A program made the translations under genes and the position numbers. The notes under the pieces are model-generated. The model was given only the letters and a program-made list of their open reading frames with translations, made no database searches and had not been told where the DNA came from. This document shows positions 42,277-50,583 of a DNA stretch of 64,000 nucleotides, piece by piece (the first letter of the stretch is position 1; each line of letters begins with the position of its first letter). Source of the DNA: Micromonospora lupini (GTDB taxonomy: Bacteria > Actinomycetota > Actinomycetes > Mycobacteriales > Micromonosporaceae); contig NZ_JAPENL010000003.1 of NCBI RefSeq assembly GCF_026342015.1, positions 434,001 to 498,000 of the forward strand, written 5' to 3'.

Positions 42277-44313
42277 ATGTTTCGCAGCATTCTGCCGCCA
42301 CGGGGACGCCCCGGCCGGCCGGCCACAGCGGCGCTCGCGCTCGCGACCGGTCTCGCCGTGCTCGCCGCCGCGCCCGCCGTCGCCGTCGCCGGTCCGTCCG
42401 CGTCCGACACCGCGCGGCCGGTGGTCACCCGCGCCGCCCTCGACCCGGCGCTGGTCGCCGGACGCGGCGCCGACGTCGACTTCCTCGAACAGGAGGCCGA
42501 GAACGCCCGGACCACAGGCGAGGTCATCGGCCCCGACCGGGCCGCCTACACGCTTCCCGCCGAGGCGTCGGGCCGCCGGGCCGTCCGGCTGACCCCCGGC
42601 GAGTACGTGGAATTCGTCCTGCCCAGCGCGGCCAACGGGATCACCGTGCGGTACAGCATCCCGGACGCGCCCACCGGCGGCGGGATCACCGCGCCCCTGC
42701 GGGTGGCCGTCAACGGCACGCACCTCCGCACCATGACGCTGACCTCGCAGTACTCGTGGCTCTACAACCAGTACCCGTTCACCAACGACCCGCAGGCCGG
42801 GCTGCTGCACCCGGACTGGTGGATCACCGAGTGCCGGTGCGTGCCGTCGGCCACCACGCCGTCCCCGAGCATCGACAAGCCGTTCCGGCCCACCCACTTC
42901 TACGACGAACAGCGGCTCCTGCTCGGACGCACCTACCGGGCCGGTGACAAGGTCCGGCTCACCGCGCCGGCCGGCAGCGCCGCCGCGTGGACGGTCATCG
43001 ACCTGCTCGACTCCGAACTGGTCGCACCGCCGCGCGTACGGCTGCTCGCGGCGAACGTGCTGGCCTTCGGCGCCGACCCCACCGGCCGGCGGGACTCCGC
43101 CGACGCCCTGGACCGGGCCATCGCCTTCGCCAGGCGTACCCACCTGAAGGTCTACGTTCCGCCGGGCACCTACCAGGTCAACCGGCACATCATCGTCGAC
43201 GACGTGACAATCGAGGGCGCCGGCAACTGGTACACGACCTTCAAGGGCCGCGAGGTCGCCCTGCCGACGCCCGCGCCGGACGGCTCGGTGCACACAGGCG
43301 TCGGCTTCTACGGCCGTGACGCCGCCGACGGTGGCAGCCGCAACGTGCACCTCTCCGGCTTCGCCATCGAGGGCGACGTGCGGGAGCGCATCGACACCGA
43401 CCAGGTCAACGCGGTCGGCGGGGCGATGACCGACTCCACGATCGACGGGCTGCACCTGCGGCACACCAAGGCCGGCCTGTGGTTCGACGGGCCGATGCGC
43501 AACGTCCGGGTCACCAACACCATCGTCGTCGACCAGATCGCCGACGCGCTCAACTTCCACACCGGCGTGACCGACTCCCTCGTGGCGCACACCTTCGTCC
43601 GCAACACCGGCGACGACGGCCTGGCGATGTGGTCGGAGAAGACCGCAAACGCGCGCAACACGTTCGACCACAACACCGTGCAGTCACCGACCCTGGCCAA
43701 CGGCATCGCCATCTACGGCGGCACCGACACCACCGTCTCGCACAACCTCGTCGCCGACCCGGTCCGCGAGGGCAGCGGTCTGCACGCCGGCGCCCGCTTC
43801 GGCGCGGAGCCGTTCGCCGGGCACCTGCGGTTCACCGAGAACACCACAGCCCGCGCCGGCACGTACGAGCTGAACTGGAACATCGGGCTCGGCGCCATCT
43901 GGATGTTCGCACTGGACCGCAGCATCGACGCGAACGTCGAGGTGACCGGCGACGCGTACCTGGACAGCACCTACAACGCGATCATGCTGGTCAGCGACTG
44001 GCCGGTGAAGGACCTCTACTCGATCAGCAACGTGCGCTTCCGCGACATCCGGGTCGACGGCACCGGCACCTCGGTGCTCAGCGCCCGCTCCGCCGGGTCG
44101 GCCTCGTTCGCCAACGTGGACGCCCGCAACGTGGGAGCGGTAGGCGTCAACAACTGCGGATCGTTCCACTTCACCCCGGCCGGGTCGGAGTTCACACTGA
44201 CCGACCTGGGCGGCAACGACGGCGGCTGGCTCGCCCCGTGGCTGCTGCCCAACACGATCACCTGCGACGACCGACCGCCGGTGGCACCGCCACCGCCTCC
44301 GGCCCAGTGGTGA
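42277..44313 (+). CDS. Secreted beta-helix glycoside hydrolase with N-terminal CBM35-like domain (mycodextranase/GH87-like)
   Basis: The protein is 678 residues. The signal peptide (ATAALALATGLAVLAAAPAVAVA) is followed by a carbohydrate-binding segment (VDFLEQEAENARTTGEVIGP, then GEYVEFVLPSAANGITVRYSIPDAP) resembling CBM35. The catalytic part starts NVLAFGADPTGRRDSADALDRAIAFARRTHLKVYVPPGTY, the entry of pectate-lyase-type helices, and contains GDDGLAMWSEKTANARNTFDHNTV. I read it as GH87 (alpha-1,3-glucanase) or GH55-like, with moderate certainty on the class. ATG at 42277 follows AGGAGGGTCACAG. Tail: CDDRPPVAPPPPPAQW. Confidence 0.78.
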   Translation: MFRSILPPRGRPGRPATAALALATGLAVLAAAPAVAVAGPSASDTARPVVTRAALDPALVAGRGADVDFLEQEAENARTTGEVIGPDRAAYTLPAEASGRRAVRLTPGEYVEFVLPSAANGITVRYSIPDAPTGGGITAPLRVAVNGTHLRTMTLTSQYSWLYNQYPFTNDPQAGLLHPDWWITECRCVPSATTPSPSIDKPFRPTHFYDEQRLLLGRTYRAGDKVRLTAPAGSAAAWTVIDLLDSELVAPPRVRLLAANVLAFGADPTGRRDSADALDRAIAFARRTHLKVYVPPGTYQVNRHIIVDDVTIEGAGNWYTTFKGREVALPTPAPDGSVHTGVGFYGRDAADGGSRNVHLSGFAIEGDVRERIDTDQVNAVGGAMTDSTIDGLHLRHTKAGLWFDGPMRNVRVTNTIVVDQIADALNFHTGVTDSLVAHTFVRNTGDDGLAMWSEKTANARNTFDHNTVQSPTLANGIAIYGGTDTTVSHNLVADPVREGSGLHAGARFGAEPFAGHLRFTENTTARAGTYELNWNIGLGAIWMFALDRSIDANVEVTGDAYLDSTYNAIMLVSDWPVKDLYSISNVRFRDIRVDGTGTSVLSARSAGSASFANVDARNVGAVGVNNCGSFHFTPAGSEFTLTDLGGNDGGWLAPWLLPNTITCDDRPPVAPPPPPAQW

Positions 44314-44315
44314 AC

Positions 44316-44351
44316 GCGGTGGGCGGCCCGACCGGTCGGGCCGCCCACCGC
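44316..44351. terminator. 36-bp perfect palindrome between convergent genes
   Basis: GCGGTGGGCGGCCCGACC and GGTCGGGCCGCCCACCGC are exact reverse complements with no spacer, giving 18-bp arms. It lies between the secreted hydrolase stop and the end of the minus-strand maltokinase-cap-like gene, three bases away on each side. A bidirectional terminator is the best reading. Confidence 0.85.
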
Positions 44352-44353
44352 CG

Positions 44354-44986
44354 TCAGAGCCTGCGGACGTACGCCAGCGGCAGGGGCGTCGGCTGCCCTT
44401 CCCAGGCGCCGCTCAGGGTGGCGCCGCGCGCCTCCACCGCCCCGGCGACCGGCCGGCGGACCACGACCAGCTCCACCGCGTCGGTGACGATGACCGTGTC
44501 GACCTCGTCGACGACCTGCCGGACGGCGTCGACCGCCGGCACGGCCCCGCCGTCGCCGCTGACCTCGATCGTCACCGTCGGCGGTCGCACCTCGCGCCTG
44601 CCGTCGACCTCGAAGTACTGCTCCGCCTGACCCGGGCCGGCCAGGATGGCGTGGGTCAACGCCGCCGCGTAGACCGGGTCGGCGCAGGCGTCGTACACCC
44701 AGCGACGGCCGAGCGCCGAGTGTTCGGTCGTGCCGACCAGCCACTCGTCGGCGTCGGCGAGGGGCGCGGCGCGGTAGGTGAGCGGAACCTGGTGGACCGG
44801 CCCGTCGGGGGCGGCGACCAGGATGGTCTCGATGCCGACCTCGCCGGCCGGGTCGTCGAAGCGGTACGCGCCCCGGCTCACCGCCTCGACGTCGGCCGGC
44901 CCCTGCCACCACTGTCGGCCGGGCAGCCAGGTCGTCAGCAGTTCGAGCTTCGTGGGGCGCAGCGTCGCCCGGTGCAGCAGTGCCAT
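44354..44986 (-). CDS. Maltokinase N-terminal cap-like domain protein
   Basis: This 210-residue protein (MALLHRATLRPTKLELLTTWLPGRQWWQGP) matches the N-terminal cap domain found on maltokinases. It then has VGIETILVAAPDGPVHQVPLTYRAAPLADADEWLVGTTEHSALGRRWVYDACADP. The kinase domain is absent, so it is a free-standing cap-like protein. Such stand-alone versions exist in actinomycetes and their role is unknown. Its start lies 14 bases after the stop of the SRPBCC fusion gene, suggesting one operon. Confidence 0.8.
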   Translation of the reverse strand: MALLHRATLRPTKLELLTTWLPGRQWWQGPADVEAVSRGAYRFDDPAGEVGIETILVAAPDGPVHQVPLTYRAAPLADADEWLVGTTEHSALGRRWVYDACADPVYAAALTHAILAGPGQAEQYFEVDGRREVRPPTVTIEVSGDGGAVPAVDAVRQVVDEVDTVIVTDAVELVVVRRPVAGAVEARGATLSGAWEGQPTPLPLAYVRRL

Positions 44987-45000
44987 ACCGAAGAGCCTAG

Positions 45001-46101
45001 TCAGAGCCCCGCGCACGGGTTGCCGCCCACCGTGCAGCCCTCCGGTTCCCGGGCCTTCGGCCGGCTGTCACGGACGTCGAACCGGATCGTCCGCGTCCCG
45101 CCGGCAGGCACCGCCAGGCCGCTGAAGGTGATCGCCTGCCCGTCCTGTCGCCAGTCCGCCCCCTCGACGTCGTCGACGCTGCTGCCCTCCGCGAGGGTCA
45201 CCACCACTACCCACTGGTCGGCGGGCGCGGTGCCCGGGTTGTCGACCACCACCTCCCCCGTGTAGCCGAACAGCCGGCTGGAGTCGGTGTCGTAGCGCGC
45301 CGCCAGCGGCGATGGGGGCGGCGGCGGCGCCGCTGTGGACGTACGCGACGGCTTCGCGGAAGGGGTGCGGCTCGGACGGGCGGTGGTGGTCGGCGTGGCG
45401 CTGCGCGACGGCCGCGCCGACGGTGTCGCCTTCGGTGCGGCGGTCGGCGCGGCCGCCGCCATGCTCGGCGACTGTGTCGTCGGCGTCGGGGACGGGCTCG
45501 GCGCGGCGGCGGAGGGGCCCGGTTCGCCGGACAGCGTCAGCCACGCCACAAGCCCCGCCACGAGCACGACCGCGGCCAACCCCGCGACCGCCGCACGCCG
45601 ACGACGCCGGGCCCGCGCCGGGCCGGCCGCGCCGAGCACCGGCAGCTCGGTCGTCATCCCGGCCTCGCCGCGCCGCAGGTCGACCTGCTGGAACGCGAGC
45701 CAGTCGAGAATCGCCGGCAGGCGTACGGTCAACGCCTGCCGGAGCTGCTGCTCGCGTGACTCGTGCTGCTCCTCCGACCAGGAGCCGTGCGTCGGGACCT
45801 CCCGCACGGTCAACCGGCTGCCCTGCTTGGTGGCGGCGACGGCGCAGGTCAGCTCGGTGAGCCGACCGGCCTCGTCGCAGCGCAGCGACAGCAGCTCCGG
45901 CACCCGCCGCTCGGTCACCTCGACCTCGACGTCGGCGTCGAAGCCGGGCAGGCCGGCCGTGTGCAGCAGCAGCCGGTCCGGCACACCCTCCACCATGTCC
46001 GCCTCGGCGAACCAGCGGCCGAGCAGCTCCCGGTCCGTCAGTGCGAGCCAGACCCGGTCGGGCGGGTGGGACAGGTCGACGTACGCGCCGATCTCGATCA
46101 C
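45001..46101 (-). CDS. SRPBCC domain - transmembrane - proline-rich linker - CBM2-like fusion protein
   Basis: The protein is 366 residues. Residues 1-135 form an SRPBCC/AHSA1-type lipid- or hydrophobic-ligand-binding domain (IEIGAYVDLSHPPDRVWLALTDRELLGRWFAEA). A basic stretch (RARRRRRAA) and a hydrophobic helix (VAGLAAVVLVAGLVAWLTL) follow near 165-190. A Thr/Pro/Ser linker leads to a C-terminal domain of about 95 residues (FGYTGEVVVDNPGTAPADQW), similar to CBM2-type beta sandwiches, with a C-terminal Cys pair (EGCTVGGNPCAGL). The SRPBCC part would be cytoplasmic and the binding domain external. This combination is unusual. Confidence 0.7.
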   Translation of the reverse strand: MIEIGAYVDLSHPPDRVWLALTDRELLGRWFAEADMVEGVPDRLLLHTAGLPGFDADVEVEVTERRVPELLSLRCDEAGRLTELTCAVAATKQGSRLTVREVPTHGSWSEEQHESREQQLRQALTVRLPAILDWLAFQQVDLRRGEAGMTTELPVLGAAGPARARRRRRAAVAGLAAVVLVAGLVAWLTLSGEPGPSAAAPSPSPTPTTQSPSMAAAAPTAAPKATPSARPSRSATPTTTARPSRTPSAKPSRTSTAAPPPPPSPLAARYDTDSSRLFGYTGEVVVDNPGTAPADQWVVVVTLAEGSSVDDVEGADWRQDGQAITFSGLAVPAGGTRTIRFDVRDSRPKAREPEGCTVGGNPCAGL

Positions 46102-46168
46102 GGCGAGACTCTAACGGGTACCGCGTCCGGCGCGTTCCGCCCGCCCGAGCCGACGACCGGTGGCCCGG

Positions 46169-47218
46169 TCAGCCCCAGCGGGTCGCCCGCTGCGCCGCCG
46201 CCGCCAGCGCGACCCGGGCGTCGGCGCTGACCTCGACGACCAGCTCGGCCGCCGGCACGTCCCGGGCGAGACGGTGCGCCTGCCCGGCCCACAGATTGGC
46301 CACCGAGGCGTCGCCGTCGCGCCGGGCGGCGGCGAGCAGCGGGCGGGTCAGGTGCAGCACCTGCGGGTAGCCGGCCGGCGCCGCCGCGTCATGGGCGCGC
46401 AGGAAGTCGTTGACCACGCCACGGGCCCGCTTGCCGGTGAACGCCCGGGTCAACGCCGTCGGCGCGGCACTGGCCACCGCCTGCCGGTGCAGGGGCGAGC
46501 TGCCCGCCTCCGGGCAGCGCAGGAACATGGTGCCGAGTTGGGCGGCCTGCGCCCCGGCGGCCAGCGCCGCCGCCAGGGCGGGGCCGTCGGCGATACCACC
46601 GGCGGCCACCAGCGGCCTGTCACACCGCGCGGCGGCCAACCGGAGCAGCGGCAACAGCGCGTAGTCGTCGTCGTCCGGGATCCCGCCCCGGTGGCCACCG
46701 GCCTCGGTGCCCTGCACCACGACGGCGTCCACACCCAGGTCGGCGGCGGCCGTGGCGCCGGCCGGGCCGGTGACCGTGGCCCACACCTCGGTGCCGCGCC
46801 CCCGCAGGGCAGTCACCACGGCCCGGTCGGGCAGCCCGAACGCGAAGGACACCACGGGGACCGGGTCCGCGAGAAGCGCGGCCAGCTTCTCCGGGTACGC
46901 GTCGTCGCCGCCCACCGGCTCGCCCAACCGCACACCGAGGCGGTCGGCCTGCGGGGCGAGCCGCCGCGCGTACGCCCGGATGGCCTCCTCGTCGACGGTG
47001 CCGTCGCCGGGCAGGAAGACGTTGACCCCGAACGGCCGCTCGGTACGCGCGCGCACCTCGGCGATGTCCGCGACCAACCGCGCGGTGTCGATCATGCCGG
47101 CGGCCAGGAATCCCAGCCCGCCGACGGCGGAGACTGCCGACACGAGGGCCGGGGTGGACGGACCACCGGCCATCGGGGCGGCGACGATCGGGTGGCGCAG
47201 CTCGGACAGCACGGACAT
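46169..47218 (-). CDS. Nitronate monooxygenase / 2-nitropropane dioxygenase family protein
   Basis: The protein is 349 residues, an FMN-dependent TIM barrel. MSVLSELRHPIVAAPMAGGPSTPALVSAVSAVGGLGFLAAG is the family start. VDAVVVQGTEAGGHRGG contains the conserved H in the glycine-rich active-site loop. VAAGGIADGPALAAALAAGAQAAQLGTMFLRCPE binds FMN phosphate. It oxidises alkyl nitronates. ATG at 47218 is chosen from the conserved N-terminus rather than an in-frame ATG at 47236. Confidence 0.93.
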   Translation of the reverse strand: MSVLSELRHPIVAAPMAGGPSTPALVSAVSAVGGLGFLAAGMIDTARLVADIAEVRARTERPFGVNVFLPGDGTVDEEAIRAYARRLAPQADRLGVRLGEPVGGDDAYPEKLAALLADPVPVVSFAFGLPDRAVVTALRGRGTEVWATVTGPAGATAAADLGVDAVVVQGTEAGGHRGGIPDDDDYALLPLLRLAAARCDRPLVAAGGIADGPALAAALAAGAQAAQLGTMFLRCPEAGSSPLHRQAVASAAPTALTRAFTGKRARGVVNDFLRAHDAAAPAGYPQVLHLTRPLLAAARRDGDASVANLWAGQAHRLARDVPAAELVVEVSADARVALAAAAQRATRWG

Positions 47219-47263
47219 CCACCAATCCTGCCGCACGGCGCCGACGCCTCGGCCTGCCGTCGG

Positions 47264-48388
47264 TCAGCGCCGGTCGGTGTGTCGCCGCCACAGCACCCCG
47301 GCCACGGCGAGGAGCGCCAGCAGCGTCCCGGCGCCGGCGGCCAGCGGCCAGGTCCGACCGGCCCCGATGCCGGCCGTCTGTGCCGCCGGGTGGGCCGCCG
47401 GGGGCGACGGTGGGGCCGCAGTGCTGGACTCCGCCGGGTGCGGGGCGGGGGCCGTCGTCGCCGTCGCGGCGGGATACCGCAGGATCGTCGGGCGGCTGCC
47501 GGCCGGTTGGTCGGCGGACTCGGAGACGGTGAGCAGGGACCGGCCGTCGCGGCTGTAGGTGATCGACTCGCCCTGTGGCTCGTCGGGCAGCGGCGTGACC
47601 CGCGGGGTGCCACTTGTCAACGCGGCGACCACGTCGCCGCCGGCCACGTCGTACTCGAACGCGTCGGCGTAGCTGCGCAGCACCACCCGACTGCCGTCCG
47701 GGGCGTTCGCGGCACCGGTGACGACGGCCCGCCCGAGGAACGAGAACGGATTGCTCGTGGTGGTGGACGGAAGGACCACCTTGCCGACGGAGACCAGCGG
47801 TGTCGTGGCCCCCGGCTTCAGCGCGGTGGCCGGCGCGTACAGGACGACGGTGCCGCTGCCGCCCTTCGTGACGATCAACGGTTGGCCGGCCGCGTCGAGC
47901 AGCAGCGCCTCGGCGTCGTGCGGATTGTCCGGGTACGTCATCCGGTACAGCACCGGCCGATCCGCCCCCGGGGCGAGCCGCCAGAGCCCGATGGTCTCGC
48001 GGTTGCGGTCGTTGTCACCGGTGTCGGCCACCCAGATGGTGCCGTCCCGGCCGAGGGCCAGGTCCTCGGTGTCACGCGGCCGGGAGGGGTAGCTGACCGT
48101 TCGCGTCACCGCGCAGCGCCGGTCGAGGAAGAAGATCCGGAGGCGGGCCTCGTCGTCGGCGCCGTCGTTGACCACGACGTACCCGTCGTCGGTGGCGACC
48201 ATCCCGGAGATCTCGGTGAGCCGGTCGTCGCGGACCTGGCACACCTGTGCCCCCGCCGACGCCACGGCGGCGGCCGCCGAGGCCGGTGACTGCACCGTGG
48301 CCAGCGGCGTCGCGCCGGCCACGAGAGCGGCAAGCGTCGCTGCCGCGCGGACGTGCCGCCCCCGGGTCACCCAGCCGCGTACCCGCAT
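47264..48388 (-). CDS. Membrane-anchored propeller-like secreted protein
   Basis: The protein is 374 residues. A signal peptide (AATLAALVAGATPLATVQSPASA) leads to a repetitive beta-rich domain (LTEISGMVATDDGYVVVNDGADDEARLRIFFLDRRCAV, DTEDLALGRDGTIWVADTGDNDRNRETIGLWRL). A proline/alanine linker and a C-terminal membrane helix with arginine tail follow (LLALLAVAGVLWRRHTDRR). No LPXTG motif is visible. The repeats suggest a six- or seven-bladed propeller that might bind or cleave an extracellular compound; this is inference. ATG at 48388 has GAGGAGGCGGGCG upstream. Confidence 0.75.
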   Translation of the reverse strand: MRVRGWVTRGRHVRAAATLAALVAGATPLATVQSPASAAAAVASAGAQVCQVRDDRLTEISGMVATDDGYVVVNDGADDEARLRIFFLDRRCAVTRTVSYPSRPRDTEDLALGRDGTIWVADTGDNDRNRETIGLWRLAPGADRPVLYRMTYPDNPHDAEALLLDAAGQPLIVTKGGSGTVVLYAPATALKPGATTPLVSVGKVVLPSTTTSNPFSFLGRAVVTGAANAPDGSRVVLRSYADAFEYDVAGGDVVAALTSGTPRVTPLPDEPQGESITYSRDGRSLLTVSESADQPAGSRPTILRYPAATATTAPAPHPAESSTAAPPSPPAAHPAAQTAGIGAGRTWPLAAGAGTLLALLAVAGVLWRRHTDRR

Positions 48389-48685
48389 CGCCCGCCTCCT
48401 CGCCGCGGCCGTGGCCCGGCCGTCCCGCCCATCCTGGCCGATCGCGACCAGCGGCGACGACCATCCGCGCGGACCCGACGACATCCGCGCCGCCGACCCG
48501 GCGTGCGGTGGACCGGCGTCGAGCCCGCGGCCCCCGCCGCGCATGTTGCGCTGAAGGGTTCTCGGGGGCCGGCACCGCCACCGGATCTGTCGTACCCGTG
48601 GTCCATGATCGTGTCGTCGTAGCGCCGCCGGCATCGGCCGGCGTGCGTACCACCCTGGATTCTTGTCGATGTGGGAGGCCGTGAC

Positions 48686-49192
48686 GTGACGAACGCCGAC
48701 GGAGCCGACTGGCGGCGGCGCAGCGTGGTGGCGGTGATGCCGCCCGCCCGCCCGCGCAAGCTGGCCAAGGTGCCCTTCGTCGAGCTTGCCAACGGACGGT
48801 TGCAGGGCGTGGTCTCCAGCGGGTCGGACGTCGAGCGGGTCTACGTCTCGTCGGTCGCCGCCGGCACCCACGCCTACCAGTGCAGCACCAACAACAACAG
48901 GCCGTGCGGCGGCCTGCGCGGGATGCCGTGCAAGCACCTGCACGCGCTCGCCGACGAGGCGGTCCTCCAGTACGGCGTCGACCGGGTGGCCCGCTACCTG
49001 CGGGTCGACGTCGGCGACGGGCTGGCCGACGGCGCCGAGCTGCTGGCCCGACTCGACGGCCAGCCCGAGCCGGCCTCGGCGGCGGTGGTGTTCAGTCGCT
49101 TCCTGCGCCACCTCTCCTACCTGGAGCTGCCCGTCAGCACTGTCGCGCTGCCCGAGCTGCACTGGTTCCCGGCCACCGGGGCGGGCCGCTGA
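48686..49192 (+). CDS. SWIM zinc finger protein (first gene of five-gene cluster)
   Basis: The protein is about 168 residues. The motif YQCSTNNNRPCGGLRGMPCKHLHALADEAVL places cysteines and histidine in a SWIM-like C-x-n-C-x-H zinc site, with GSDVERVYVSSVAAGTHAY before it. SWIM domains usually bind DNA or protein. GTG at 48686 has GGGAGG upstream. The stop overlaps the next start (TGATG). In E. coli the comparable gene of the yehLMPQ set is a SWIM protein, so the placement fits; that comparison is from memory. Confidence 0.85.
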   Translation: MTNADGADWRRRSVVAVMPPARPRKLAKVPFVELANGRLQGVVSSGSDVERVYVSSVAAGTHAYQCSTNNNRPCGGLRGMPCKHLHALADEAVLQYGVDRVARYLRVDVGDGLADGAELLARLDGQPEPASAAVVFSRFLRHLSYLELPVSTVALPELHWFPATGAGR

Positions 49193-50583
49193 TGCGCGGC
49201 GCCCAGGTCGCGCGCCTGCACACGGTTCCGGCCGGCTTGAGCGACGCGCTCGACGTGGTCGCCGGCTTCGACGACGCCCTCGCCGACGGCTTCGGTCGGA
49301 TCGGCGAGCGCGGCGGCGCGGCGCTCGCCGCGCTCGCCGACGCGCTGGCCGGCACGCCACTGGCGGGGCCGGTGACCGCCGCTGTCGACGCGGTCACCGC
49401 CGGATCGGCCGACCCGGAGCACCTCGCCGCGCTGGCCGGGGCACGCTCGGCGCTGCTCGGCGCGGCACACGACGCCCTGCTCGGGCAGTTCGACGAGGCG
49501 TCGGGCCGCCCCAGGTCGCCGTGGACGACGCCGACCGCCGGGCCCTCCGATGCGCCGCCCGCGCTCGCCGGAGCACGGGCCTGGTGGCACGAGGTGGCGG
49601 TCACCGGCTGGCGTGGCGTCGACCACGAGCTGCTCTCCGCCGCCGCCGGGGTGGTCGAGGCCTGCCTGGCCGTGCCGGAGCTGCGCCGGATCGCGGTGCT
49701 GCTCGACGGCCTCGCCGCGGAGCTGCGGGCGTGCGTGCCGGTCGCCACCATGGCGCAGGTGCCAGCCCGTCGCTGGGCCGACCTGTGGGCCCGCGGCGTC
49801 CTGCTCACCCAGGGCACACCGCCGACCGGCGAGGCATCGACGGTCTCCGGGCGGCTGTTGCCGCTCGGCGTGGACGTGCACAGCCACGACACCGCCGTGC
49901 AGGTCCAGGTGCACGCCGTCCTGGAGCCGGCGGACGGCGGGCCGGCGCTGCTGGTCCGTACGGGGGTCGCCGCCGCGAAGGTCGACACGATAGTCGGTCC
50001 GGCGATCTGGCGGCTGCTGTCGGCACACCCGCTGCTGCTCACCGCGCTGGCCGAACGGCGGGCGCTGACAGTGACCGATCTGCCGCTGCGCGGTGGCGAC
50101 CTGGGCTGGGTCGACGACCGGGTCCAGCTCGACGAGCCGGCCGACCCGTTCGCCACCGCCCGGGTGCTGCTGCCGGTCGCGAGCAGCGTCGCGAGCGACC
50201 CACTCGACAGGCACCCGACGGGCATCGCCGAGCCGGTGCTCGTCGAGGGTGCCGCGGTCCGCGACGAGGACGGCACGCTCCGCGTCGAGGTGGACGGCGA
50301 ACGGGTCGCCCTGGCCGTCGACCGGCTGCCGGCCGCCGGCCCGCTGACCGCCGACCTGGTCGCCGCCGCGTCGGCCTGCCTGGGTCTCCTGCGCTGGGAC
50401 GACGGCCGCTGGCTGCTCCAGCCGCTGGGGGTGCGGGCCACCGTCAAGCGGCGGACGGTGCAGGCGCACAACGGCGACTGGGCGTGCGGCGTCACCGATC
50501 CGAAGACCGCCAAGGAGGAGGCCCGGGCGGGCGACGCCGTGGCCGTGCTGCGCGAGCGCGCGGGACGGTTGCTGCGCCGATGA
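49192..50583 (+). CDS. Unknown protein of the SWIM-VWA-MoxR-DUF5682 cluster, 463 aa
   Basis: The protein is 463 residues; I did not recognise a domain. It is alanine- and valine-rich with predicted helices in the first 150 residues (ALDVVAGFDDALADGFGRIGERGGAALAALADAL). Later strands (GRLLPLGVDVHSHDTAVQVQVHAVLEPADGGPALLVRTGVAAAK) and a basic C-terminus follow (TVKRRTVQAHNGDWACGVTDP). ATG at 49192 overlaps the SWIM stop by TGATG. Its stop overlaps the VWA start by ATGA, so it is an obligate partner of its neighbours. It may be an adaptor or a lineage-specific component. Confidence 0.75.
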   Translation: MRGAQVARLHTVPAGLSDALDVVAGFDDALADGFGRIGERGGAALAALADALAGTPLAGPVTAAVDAVTAGSADPEHLAALAGARSALLGAAHDALLGQFDEASGRPRSPWTTPTAGPSDAPPALAGARAWWHEVAVTGWRGVDHELLSAAAGVVEACLAVPELRRIAVLLDGLAAELRACVPVATMAQVPARRWADLWARGVLLTQGTPPTGEASTVSGRLLPLGVDVHSHDTAVQVQVHAVLEPADGGPALLVRTGVAAAKVDTIVGPAIWRLLSAHPLLLTALAERRALTVTDLPLRGGDLGWVDDRVQLDEPADPFATARVLLPVASSVASDPLDRHPTGIAEPVLVEGAAVRDEDGTLRVEVDGERVALAVDRLPAAGPLTADLVAAASACLGLLRWDDGRWLLQPLGVRATVKRRTVQAHNGDWACGVTDPKTAKEEARAGDAVAVLRERAGRLLRR

